Origin: Bradyrhizobium sp. AUGA SZCCT0158
GTDB lineage: Bacteria > Pseudomonadota > Alphaproteobacteria > Rhizobiales > Xanthobacteraceae
Direction of reading: 5' to 3'
Assembly: GCF_018130065.1 (NCBI RefSeq)
Contig: NZ_JAFCME010000001.1
Coordinates: forward strand, 248,001 to 312,000
Length of the DNA: 64,000 bases
The notes below the pieces were generated by a model. It was not told the DNA's origin, did not search any database, and saw only the letters and a program-made list of their open reading frames with translations. The translations under genes and the position numbers were made by a program. Positions within the stretch are counted from its first letter, which is position 1; every line of letters begins with the position of its first letter. Positions 57,065-64,000 of the stretch are shown here, piece after piece.

Positions 57065-58009
57065 ATGCTTAGTTTTAGAGTATTCGCCGCAACCGCGGCA
57101 CTCCTGGTGTCCGCACCAGCCGTCGCACAGGACGTAAAGGTCGGCATCGGTATCTCCGGCTGGACCGGCTTTGCACCGCTCACGCTCGCAAACCAGGCGG
57201 GCATCTTCAAGAAGAACGGCCTCGACGTGACGATCAAGAAGATCCCGCAAAAAGATCGCCATCTGGCCATTGCGTCAGGTGACATTCAGTGCGCGGCGAC
57301 CACGGTGGAAACCTGGATTTCCTGGAATGCCAATGGCGTCGCGACCAAGCAGATCTTCCAGCTCGACAAGAGCTACGGCGCCGACGGCATGGCAACACGA
57401 AACGACGTCGCCGCGATCAAGGATCTGAAGGGCAAGACGGTCGCCGCGTCCGCCCCCGGCACCGCCCCCTATTTCACCCTGGCCTGGATGCTCAAGAAGA
57501 ACGGTCTCACGGTCAAGGACGTGACCGTGGTGAACCTGGAGCCCGCCGCGGCCGCGCAGGCCTTCGTGGCCGGCCAGAACGATGCGGCCATGACCTATGA
57601 GCCTTACCTCTCGACGGTGCGTGCCGCGCCGGACAAGGGCAAGATCATCGCCACCACGCTCGACTATCCGATGATCATGGACACGTTCGGCTGCACGCCG
57701 AAATTCCTGACCGAGAATCCAAAGGCCGCGCAAGCGCTGGCCGACAGTTATTTCGAGGCGGTGGCCCTGATCGAAAAGGATAAGGCCAAATCTTACGAGA
57801 TCATGGGATCCGACGTGAAGCAGTCCGGCGAGCAGTTCGGCAATTCGGCAAAGTATCTGCGCTGGCAGGACAAGGCCGCGAACCAGAAATTCTTCGCGGG
57901 CGAGTTCCAGGCTTTCACCAAGGAAGCTGGAGAGCTGCTGCTCGAGATCGGCATCATCAAATCGATCCCGAAGACCGAAGACCTCTTCGACGCGAGCTTC
58001 ATCAAGTAG
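57065..58009 (+). CDS. ABC transporter substrate-binding protein, SsuA/NMT1 type
   Basis: A 314-residue periplasmic binding protein of the taurine/nitrate/NMT1-like family. A signal peptide (hydrophobic core ATAALLVSAPAVAQ, cleavage near residue 22) precedes VGIGISGWTGFAPLTLANQAGIFKKNGLDV and the later GKTVAASAPGTAPYFTLAW and AAAAQAFVAGQNDAAMTYEPY. ATG 57065 has AAGGG 8 nt upstream; the signal peptide begins there. It follows hutC by 132 bp on the same strand, which suggests import of histidine, urocanate or a related imidazole, but the family is broad and the ligand is inferred only from position. Confidence 0.88.
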   Translation: MLSFRVFAATAALLVSAPAVAQDVKVGIGISGWTGFAPLTLANQAGIFKKNGLDVTIKKIPQKDRHLAIASGDIQCAATTVETWISWNANGVATKQIFQLDKSYGADGMATRNDVAAIKDLKGKTVAASAPGTAPYFTLAWMLKKNGLTVKDVTVVNLEPAAAAQAFVAGQNDAAMTYEPYLSTVRAAPDKGKIIATTLDYPMIMDTFGCTPKFLTENPKAAQALADSYFEAVALIEKDKAKSYEIMGSDVKQSGEQFGNSAKYLRWQDKAANQKFFAGEFQAFTKEAGELLLEIGIIKSIPKTEDLFDASFIK

Positions 58010-58028
58010 ACCAGGCGACGCCGCGACG

Positions 58029-58056
58029 GTCCCGCTTCACGAATTTGAAGCGGGAC
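58029..58056 (+). repeat. Stem-loop between binding-protein and permease genes
   Basis: GTCCCGCTTCA and TGAAGCGGGAC form a perfect 11-bp stem with a 6-nt loop, 20 bp after the binding-protein stop. The following bases are ATTTCG, only a short T-run. It could protect the upstream mRNA or partly terminate, giving more binding protein than permease. Confidence 0.65.
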
Positions 58057-58092
58057 ATTTCGCGCTCTGCGCTCCGCCTTGAGGATTAGCCT

Positions 58093-58869
58093 TTGATAAG
58101 ACCCCTCGATCCCGTGACGTCGAAGCAGCGCGTGGCCTACGGCTTCGCGTTCTTCGTACTGTTCGTTGCCCTTTGGGCATGGGCCACGCTTGGCGGCTAC
58201 GTGTCAAAAACGTTTCTCGCCAACCCGCTGACCATGCTGCAGGAAGGCTGGGAACTGCTGGTCAAGCATGGCTTCCTGTACGATATCGGCATGACGATAT
58301 GGCGGGTGATCGGCGGCTTCGTGCTGGCGGCCATCATCGCGGTGCCGCTCGGCGTTCTGATGGGGGCTTACAAACCGATCGAGGCTTTTCTCGAACCGTT
58401 CGTCTCGTTCGCCCGTTACCTGCCCGCCTCGGCCTTCATCCCGCTGTTGATCCTCTGGGCCGGCATCGGCGAACTGCAAAAGCTGCTGGTGATTTTCATC
58501 GGCTCGATATTCCAGATCATCCTGATGATCGCCGTGAACGTCGGCAACACGAGGCGCGATCTCGTTGAAGCCGCCTACACTCTTGGCGCCGGCGACAGCG
58601 GTATCATCCGCCGCGTGCTGTTGCCCTCGTCTGCCCCCGAGATCGCGGAAATCCTTCGGCTCGTCCTGGGTTGGGCGTGGACCTATGTCATTGTCGCCGA
58701 ACTGATCGGCTCATCCTCGGGCATCGGCCACATGATCACCGACAGCCAGGCGCTGCTCAACACCGGGCAGATCATTTTCGGCATCATCGTCATCGGGCTG
58801 ATCGGCCTCGTGTCCGACTTCCTGTTCAAGGCGTTCAACGCCTGGCTGTTTCCATGGAGACTAGCGTGA
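58093..58869 (+). CDS. ABC transporter permease, SsuC/TauC type
   Basis: A 258-residue inner-membrane permease with about six hydrophobic segments. The cytoplasmic EAA-type loop is EAAYTLGAGDSGIIRRVLLPSSAPEI, typical of SsuC/TauC/NrtB permeases. The start appears to be TTG 58093, with GAGG 9 nt upstream; no ATG or GTG fits the N-terminus better. Its stop overlaps the ATPase start by 4 bp (GTGA). Confidence 0.87.
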   Translation: MIRPLDPVTSKQRVAYGFAFFVLFVALWAWATLGGYVSKTFLANPLTMLQEGWELLVKHGFLYDIGMTIWRVIGGFVLAAIIAVPLGVLMGAYKPIEAFLEPFVSFARYLPASAFIPLLILWAGIGELQKLLVIFIGSIFQIILMIAVNVGNTRRDLVEAAYTLGAGDSGIIRRVLLPSSAPEIAEILRLVLGWAWTYVIVAELIGSSSGIGHMITDSQALLNTGQIIFGIIVIGLIGLVSDFLFKAFNAWLFPWRLA

Positions 58870-59651
58870 CCACGCTCAAGATCGATCAGGTCTCGCGCAC
58901 GTTCCCTGCGCGCCAGGGCAATGCGCCGACGCGCGCACTGGAGCCGACCAATCTTGATGTCGGCAACAACGACTTCGTCACCATCCTTGGGCCATCGGGC
59001 TGCGGAAAATCCACGCTGCTGCGCATCATCGCCGGGCTCGACCGGCCGACCAGCGGTCGCGTCATTCTCGACGGGCAGGAGGTAACGCGCCCCGGCGCGG
59101 ATCGCGGCATGGTGTTTCAGTCCTACACGTTATTCCCGTGGCTGACGGTGCGGGAAAACATCGCGTTCGGGCTGCGCGAGCGCGGCGTGTCTGAAGCGGA
59201 ACGCGGCAAGATCGCCGATGGCTTCATCCAACGGGTTGGTTTGTCCGGCTTCGAAAATCACTGGCCAAAGCAGCTCTCCGGCGGCATGCAGCAACGCACG
59301 GCGATCGCGCGTGCGCTTGCCAACGATCCCAAGATTCTGCTGCTCGACGAGCCGTTCGGCGCACTCGATAACCAGACCCGCGTGCTGATGCAGGAAATGC
59401 TGCTCGGCATCTGGGAGCGCGACCAGAAAACCGTGTTGTTCGTCACCCACGACATCGAGGAAGCCATCTTCCTCGGCAGCCGCGTCATCGTCATGAGCGC
59501 CCGCCCCGGCCGCATCAAGGCCGAGATCGCGGTCGATCTGCCCCACCCGCGATCCTACAAGATCAAGACCGCGCCCGAATTCGTCCAGCTGAAGGAACGG
59601 CTGGTGGAGGAGATCCGTGCCGAGGCCTTGAAGGTGGCGGTTGATGCCTAG
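58866..59651 (+). CDS. ABC transporter ATPase, SsuB/TauB type
   Basis: A 261-residue ATPase with Walker A GPSGCGKST, Q-loop GMVFQSYTLFPWLT, signature LSGGMQQRTAIARAL, Walker B ILLLDEPFGALD and switch VTHDIEEA. GTG 58866 is preferred over ATG 58854 because GGAG lies 7 nt upstream and the overlap with the permease becomes the common 4 bp. It completes the binding protein-permease-ATPase operon after hutC. A palindromic repeat follows 16 bp after the stop. Confidence 0.92.
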   Translation: MTTLKIDQVSRTFPARQGNAPTRALEPTNLDVGNNDFVTILGPSGCGKSTLLRIIAGLDRPTSGRVILDGQEVTRPGADRGMVFQSYTLFPWLTVRENIAFGLRERGVSEAERGKIADGFIQRVGLSGFENHWPKQLSGGMQQRTAIARALANDPKILLLDEPFGALDNQTRVLMQEMLLGIWERDQKTVLFVTHDIEEAIFLGSRVIVMSARPGRIKAEIAVDLPHPRSYKIKTAPEFVQLKERLVEEIRAEALKVAVDA

Positions 59652-59667
59652 TATTCGCACCGTATCG

Positions 59668-59833
59668 CGTCATCCTGAGGTGCGCTCGGCGGCGCAATTG
59701 CGCCGCTGGCTTGCGCGCCTCGAAGAATGAGAAGCGCCCGCAGCCCATCCTTCGAGGCTCGCCCAGCGGTGCAAATGCACCGCAGGGCTCGCACCTCCAG
59801 CGACAACGGCGAAGCCGTTGCGCGGGGATGACG
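59668..59833. repeat. Multi-hairpin palindromic intergenic repeat element (166 bp)
   Basis: The element has inverted ends CGTCATCC (59668-59675) and GGATGACG (59826-59833). Inside are an 18-bp perfect palindrome (59689-59706), a 12-bp near-perfect pair CCTCGAAGAATG/CATCCTTCGAGG (59718-59729 and 59746-59757), an 8-bp stem GCGGTGCA/TGCACCGC (59766-59783) and a 7-bp stem CAACGGC/GCCGTTG (59804-59820). It fills the gap between two convergent operons and could act as a two-way terminator. Similar CATCCT...CTCGAAG elements are, from memory, frequent in Bradyrhizobium and Rhodopseudomonas genomes. It carries no gene. Confidence 0.8.
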
Positions 59834-59854
59834 TGTACCGGACCGATCCAAAAG

Positions 59855-60877
59855 TTATTCCACCTCAACTGTCTTGATCCAGCCCAGCGCCGGCGCAACT
59901 TTTTCGGCGATCAGCTCGATCGATCGCAGAACGAATGGGTGCGGCGGGTCGACCGAATGCGCCTGAAACACAAGATCGGTCACCCGCTCCAAAATGCTGT
60001 CGGCGCGCAGCGAGGCGATGACATCATTAGGCGTCCCGACATGGGTATCGAATGCGGTGATCATGTCGCTCAACGCTCCCCCCGGCGGGGCATGGCCGCC
60101 GGCGATGAAGCTCGCGCGCGCACGCCGCAATCCGATGTCGGCCAGCCGCAGCGCCTCCTTGCGATCGTCGGCGGCGAAGATGCTGCGCGATGCCATGATC
60201 CGCGGCTCGCGCCCGGGCGGCAGTCCGGCGAGATAGGCGTCGATGATGGGGTTCTGAATTTCGGCGAGCGTCGCGTGCGGCGCTTCCCTTGATCGTGGCT
60301 GTGTTCGCGACAACAGCAAACCGTCGCCCGCTTTGCCGGCCCTCGTCCCGCCGCTGACGGAAAAGGTCGCCTGCCAGATCCGGTCGCACAGTTGCGGCCC
60401 CGGTGGATAGAGCCTATCGCCGCCGGCCAGCGGCCCGCCGGTCAAGGCGTTGCGGACGATGTCGAGATTGTCAGCAAAAATCTCCGCGCGTTGTCCACTG
60501 TCCAGCCCAAAGGCGGCAAAGGCTGACGGGTTTCCGCCGGTGCCGACACCAAGCTCAAAACGGCCGTTTGATAACAGGTCGAGGACCGCGGCGTCCTCCG
60601 CCACTCTTACGGGATTTTCCAGCGGCAGGGTAACGATGCCGGTACCGAGACGAATGCGGGATGTCTGTGCCGCGACGAAGCCGAGAAAAGCGAAGGGCGC
60701 CGGAAGCCCGCCCTCGCTTTCATGAAAATGGTGCTGCGCGATCCACGCGGAATCAAGACCTGCTGTTTCCGCGTGGACGATCTGCGCTGCCGCGAGGCGA
60801 TATCGTTCCGCCGGACCCACGTCGTCGAGCAGCCGCGTGAAAAAACCCAATCGCTTCAAATTTGGCAGATGATTCAT
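59855..60877 (-). CDS. Luciferase-like FMN-dependent monooxygenase
   Basis: A 340-residue flavin-dependent oxidoreductase of the bacterial luciferase-like superfamily. Typical segments are GLDSAWIAQHHFHESEG, RIRLGTGIVTLPLENPVRVAEDAAVLDLLSNGR (only partly shown here as the TIM-barrel strand 3 region), FELGVGTGGNP and a late GTPNDVIASL. ATG 60877 follows AAGGG by 4 nt; the longer upstream frame is dppF DNA. It is 17 bp downstream of the peptide-transporter ATPase gene, so it is probably in that operon. The substrate is unknown. Confidence 0.87.
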   Translation of the reverse strand: MNHLPNLKRLGFFTRLLDDVGPAERYRLAAAQIVHAETAGLDSAWIAQHHFHESEGGLPAPFAFLGFVAAQTSRIRLGTGIVTLPLENPVRVAEDAAVLDLLSNGRFELGVGTGGNPSAFAAFGLDSGQRAEIFADNLDIVRNALTGGPLAGGDRLYPPGPQLCDRIWQATFSVSGGTRAGKAGDGLLLSRTQPRSREAPHATLAEIQNPIIDAYLAGLPPGREPRIMASRSIFAADDRKEALRLADIGLRRARASFIAGGHAPPGGALSDMITAFDTHVGTPNDVIASLRADSILERVTDLVFQAHSVDPPHPFVLRSIELIAEKVAPALGWIKTVEVE

Positions 60878-60894
60878 GAAGCCCTTCGAAGCGA

Positions 60895-61902
60895 TCAGAC
60901 CGGCAGCGCGTCGAGATGACACGCGGCCCACTGGTCGTCGGCAACCGCGCGAAGTTTCGGCTCCTCGGTCCGGCAGCGATCGAACACGTAGGGGCACCTG
61001 GTGTGGAATCGACAACCGCTCGGCGGATTGATCGGGCTCGGCACGTCGCCCTTCAGGATGATCGGGTTGCGGATCGCCCCGGGCTCCGGCACCGGCACCG
61101 CCGACAGCAACGCTCTGGTATAGGGATGCCTGGGCGCGGTGAAGATCTGCTGCCTGGGCGCCATCTCGACGATCTTGCCGAGATACATCACGGCGACACG
61201 GTGCGTCATGTGCTCGACGATCGCCAGATCGTGGCTGATGAAGAGCAACGCGAGGCCGAACTCGCGCTGCAGATCCTGCAGCAGGTTGACGATCTGCGCC
61301 TTGACCGAGACGTCGAGCGCCGAGACCGCTTCGTCGCAGACGATCAGTTCGGGCTCCGCCGCCAATGCCCGGGCGATACCGATGCGCTGGCGCTGGCCGC
61401 CCGAGAATTCGTGCGGCCGGCGGCCCAGCGCGTCACGCGGCAGGCGCACGGTGTCCATCAGCGCTGCAACCTTGGCGTCGAGTTCGGCGGAGGATTTGGC
61501 GAGACCAAAATTGCGGATCGGCTCAGCCAGGATGTCGCGCACGCGCATGCGCGGATTGAGGCTGGAGAACGGATCCTGGAACACCACCTGCACACGGCGG
61601 CGCATGCTGCGCAGGGCTGCGGGTGAAGCATCGTCGATGCGCTGGCCGTCGAGCACCACCTGGCCTGCCGTGATGTCGAACAGGCGCAGAATCGCGCGAC
61701 CGACCGTCGACTTGCCGCAACCGGACTCGCCGACCAGCGACAGCGTCTCGCCGCGCGCGACCTCAAAGGACACGCCGTCCACCGCATAGACCCACTTGGA
61801 TTTGCGGCTGAACAAGCCACCGCGGACCGGAAAATGCTTCTTGAGATCGTTGACCTGCAGCAACGGGACTTGCAGAGGGACTTGGAGCAGTGGCGCGTTC
61901 AT
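60895..61902 (-). CDS. Peptide ABC transporter ATPase, DppF/OppF type
   Basis: A 335-residue ATPase with Walker [11 protein letters not shown]-loop [13 protein letters not shown], signature [15 protein letters not shown], Walker [15 protein letters not shown] and the OppF/DppF C-terminal segment [21 protein letters not shown] with its cysteines. It pairs with the DppD-type ATPase, whose stop it overlaps by 4 bp (ATGA). The N-terminus has a short repeat, [11 protein letters not shown]. The transported substrate could be a peptide or another small molecule. Confidence 0.93.
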   Translation of the reverse strand: MNAPLLQVPLQVPLLQVNDLKKHFPVRGGLFSRKSKWVYAVDGVSFEVARGETLSLVGESGCGKSTVGRAILRLFDITAGQVVLDGQRIDDASPAALRSMRRRVQVVFQDPFSSLNPRMRVRDILAEPIRNFGLAKSSAELDAKVAALMDTVRLPRDALGRRPHEFSGGQRQRIGIARALAAEPELIVCDEAVSALDVSVKAQIVNLLQDLQREFGLALLFISHDLAIVEHMTHRVAVMYLGKIVEMAPRQQIFTAPRHPYTRALLSAVPVPEPGAIRNPIILKGDVPSPINPPSGCRFHTRCPYVFDRCRTEEPKLRAVADDQWAACHLDALPV

Positions 61903-62888
61903 GCTGCAGCCGCCTCCTTGGCGGCATAGTGGCAGGCAGCGATATGGCGGGGGCCCTTCTCTTCAAGACCTGGCGCGACCTGCCGGCAGAGATCGGTCGC
62001 CAGCGCGCACCGCCCCGCGAACACACAGCCCTCGATCCGTCCTTTGAGGCTGGGCACCTGGCCCGGGATTTCGGCGAGACGCCGCGCGGCCCCTGTCAAC
62101 GAAGAGCCGAGCTTCGGCACCGCGCCGAGCAGACCCTGCGTATAGGGATGACGCGGCGAGCGGAACAGCTCGGCCACCGGCGCCTCCTCGACCTTGCGGC
62201 CGGCATACATCACCATGACGCGCTCGGCGATTTCGGCGACCACGCCGAGATCATGGGTGACCAGAATGATCGCCGCACCGACCCGACGCTTGAGGTCCAG
62301 CATCAACTGCAGGATCTGCGCCTGGATCGTGACGTCGAGCGCCGTGGTCGGCTCGTCGGCAATCAGAAGTTTTGGGTTGCAGGCCAGCGCCATCGCGATC
62401 ATCACGCGCTGGCGCATTCCGCCGGAAAGCTGATGCGGATATTCGCGCACGCGCCGCACCGACTCCGGGATGCCGACCAGATTCAGCATCTCGACGGCGC
62501 GGGCCTCGGCGGCCTGCTTGTCGAGCCCCTGATGCATGCGCAGCGTCTCGCCGATCTGGCGGCCGACGGTCAGCACCGGATTGAGGCTCGTCATCGGCTC
62601 CTGGAAGATCATCGAAATGTCGTTGCCACGGATGTCGCGCATTTCGCGCTCGGAGAGTTGCAGCAAATTCTTGCCCTGGAAGCGGATCGAGCCTGCGATC
62701 TTGCCCGGAGGTTCGGGGATCAAACGCATCAACGACATCGAGGTGACCGACTTGCCGCAACCGGATTCGCCGACGATGGCCAGCGTCTCGCCTTCATTGA
62801 CATGGAAGGAAACACCGTCGACGGCGCGGTTGATGCCCTCGGGGGTCCGGAAATGGGTCTGCAGATTTTCGACTTCGAGCAATGCCAT
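61899..62888 (-). CDS. Peptide ABC transporter ATPase, DppD/OppD type
   Basis: A 329-residue ATPase with Walker [10 protein letters not shown]-loop [13 protein letters not shown], signature [15 protein letters not shown], Walker [14 protein letters not shown] and the C-terminal oligopeptide-transporter motif [15 protein letters not shown] 62888 begins the typical [13 protein letters not shown] start; the frame upstream is permease DNA. It sits 10 bp after the DppC-type permease stop. Confidence 0.93.
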   Translation of the reverse strand: MALLEVENLQTHFRTPEGINRAVDGVSFHVNEGETLAIVGESGCGKSVTSMSLMRLIPEPPGKIAGSIRFQGKNLLQLSEREMRDIRGNDISMIFQEPMTSLNPVLTVGRQIGETLRMHQGLDKQAAEARAVEMLNLVGIPESVRRVREYPHQLSGGMRQRVMIAMALACNPKLLIADEPTTALDVTIQAQILQLMLDLKRRVGAAIILVTHDLGVVAEIAERVMVMYAGRKVEEAPVAELFRSPRHPYTQGLLGAVPKLGSSLTGAARRLAEIPGQVPSLKGRIEGCVFAGRCALATDLCRQVAPGLEEKGPRHIAACHYAAKEAAAA

Positions 62889-62898
62889 TACAGGCTCT

Positions 62899-63822
62899 CT
62901 ACAGGCTCTTGGCCATTCGCGGATCGAGCGCGTCACGCAGCCCGTCGCCAAGCAGGTTGACGGCAAGCACGGTGACGGACAGGAACGCAGCGGGAAAGAA
63001 TACGATGTAGGGTTTGACCTGCCACAGCGCCCTGCCCTCGGCCATGATGTTGCCCCAGGACGGAATGGTGGGTGGTGTGCCGGCGCCGATGAAGGAGAGA
63101 ATGGATTCCACGATCATGGCGCTGGCGCAGATATAAGTCGCCTGGACCAACATCGGCGCCAGCGTGTTGGGCAGGATGTGGCGCAGGATGATCATCGGCG
63201 TTCGTGTGCCGGAAGCTATCGCGGCGTCCACATAGGGCTGCTCGCGCAGCGACAGCACGACGCTGCGCACCAGGCGCGAGACGCGGGGGATTTCCGCTAC
63301 CGTGATCGCCAAAATCACGTTGCCGACGCTGGCGCGCGTCAGCGCCATCAGCGCAACCGCAAGCAGGATCGGCGGGATCGACATCAGCCCGTCCATGAAC
63401 CGCATGATGATGCCGTCGGCCCATCGTACGAACCCGGAGACAAGGCCGATGGCGAGACCGGCCAGCGAGGCCAGCACCGCCACCGAAAGACCGACCGTAA
63501 GCGAGACCCGCGCCCCGTAGATCACGCGTGAATAGATGTCGCGGCCGAGCAAGTCAGTCCCGAACCAGTAGTCCGCGGAAGGCATGCGCGTACGCTTGGC
63601 GGGCGCGATCGCGGTCGGATCGACGGTCCCAAGCCAGGGCGCCAGCACTCCGACCAGGACGAGACAGAGCAGCAAAGCACTGCCGATCGCCACCGTCGGA
63701 TGGTTGCGCAGGAAGCCGAGCACGCCGCGCCGAATTTTGACCGGCGCCAGCAGGTCCGGCAATTGCGGCGCGACCACAAGGCCCGGCGGTATCCGTACCG
63801 TGCTGGTTTCCAGGACGGTCAA
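62899..63822 (-). CDS. Peptide ABC transporter permease, DppC/OppC type
   Basis: A 307-residue inner-membrane permease. The N-terminal segment before the first membrane helix ([19 protein letters not shown]), then [24 protein letters not shown], the EAA-like loop [25 protein letters not shown] and [11 protein letters not shown] are typical of DppC. The start seems to be TTG 63822, which overlaps the DppB-type stop (TTGA) and has GAGG 8 nt upstream. Confidence 0.92.
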   Translation of the reverse strand: MTVLETSTVRIPPGLVVAPQLPDLLAPVKIRRGVLGFLRNHPTVAIGSALLLCLVLVGVLAPWLGTVDPTAIAPAKRTRMPSADYWFGTDLLGRDIYSRVIYGARVSLTVGLSVAVLASLAGLAIGLVSGFVRWADGIIMRFMDGLMSIPPILLAVALMALTRASVGNVILAITVAEIPRVSRLVRSVVLSLREQPYVDAAIASGTRTPMIILRHILPNTLAPMLVQATYICASAMIVESILSFIGAGTPPTIPSWGNIMAEGRALWQVKPYIVFFPAAFLSVTVLAVNLLGDGLRDALDPRMAKSL

Positions 63823-64000
63823 TAGCGGATCCTCGGGTCAACCAGGGTGTAGGTGACGTCGACCATCAGATTGACCAGCACATAGAGGAAACTGAACAGC
63901 AGCACGATGCCCTGGATGACAGGGTAGTCGCGGCGCAGGATCGCGTCGATCGTGAGCCGGCCGAGGCCCGGAATGGCGAACACGCTTTCGGTGACCACCG
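63819..64000 (-). CDS. Peptide ABC transporter permease, DppB/OppB type, C-terminus only
   Basis: The last 59 codons of a permease whose 5' part is outside the window. The visible sequence VVTESVFAIPGLGRLTIDAI, then RRDYPVIQG, a final hydrophobic helix (IVLLFSFLYVLVNLMVDV) and TLVDPRIRY at the end is the standard DppB C-terminus. It is the first visible gene of the peptide-transporter operon; a binding protein would be expected further right. Confidence 0.93.
   Translation of the reverse strand, partial: VVTESVFAIPGLGRLTIDAILRRDYPVIQGIVLLFSFLYVLVNLMVDVTYTLVDPRIRY

Overview
The window is high-GC alphaproteobacterial DNA that best fits Bradyrhizobium or a close relative (inference). The pointers are Irr-box-like palindromes ahead of a TonB receptor, a ChvE/GguAB sugar transporter beside a non-phosphorylative arabinose/galactose pathway, a rhizobial-type hut locus, and a dense palindromic intergenic repeat.

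Region 1 (1-30.4 kb, all on the minus strand) is a lipopeptide, probably siderophore, locus. In transcription order it holds a TonB-dependent receptor with its own terminator, then mbtH, a type II thioesterase, a SyrP-like non-haem iron hydroxylase and three overlapping NRPS genes. The last NRPS runs off the left edge. The visible line is FAAL-ACP-C-A(Asp)-T-E-C-A-T / C-A(Phe-like)-T-C-A(Gly)-T / C-A-T-E-C-A-T-E-. A fatty acid starter, an early D-Asp that may be beta-hydroxylated, and a receptor with two Irr-box-like sites suggest an acylated beta-hydroxyaspartate siderophore. No termination domain is visible.

Region 2 (30.4-34.3 kb) is a damaged hydantoin locus. A deletion appears to have joined the 5' part of a hydantoinase gene to the 3' part of an M20 amidohydrolase gene, out of frame. 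The hydantoin racemase and N-carbamoyl-D-amino acid amidohydrolase genes beside it look intact.

Region 3 (34.5-40 kb) has 3-hydroxybenzoate 4-monooxygenase (mobA) divergent from a MarR regulator, then a CPG2-type M20 peptidase and a GMC oxidoreductase.

Region 4 (40-48.8 kb) is one minus-strand sugar locus: a GntR/FCD regulator, 2-keto-3-deoxy-L-arabonate dehydratase, L-arabinose/D-galactose 1-dehydrogenase, aldose epimerase, SMP-30 lactonase, and the ChvE-GguA-GguB transporter. The arabonate dehydratase and ketoglutarate semialdehyde dehydrogenase steps are not in the window.

Region 5 (49.3-59.7 kb) starts with a Bug-type binding protein. Histidine utilization follows: hutI-hutH-hutU to the left and hutF-hutC to the right of a HutC-like operator, then an SsuABC/NMT1-type ABC transporter. 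hutG is not in the window.

Region 6 (59.7-64 kb) has a 166-bp palindromic repeat, a luciferase-like monooxygenase, and a Dpp/Opp-type peptide ABC transporter cut by the right edge. No rRNA, tRNA, CRISPR array or insertion sequence was recognised.
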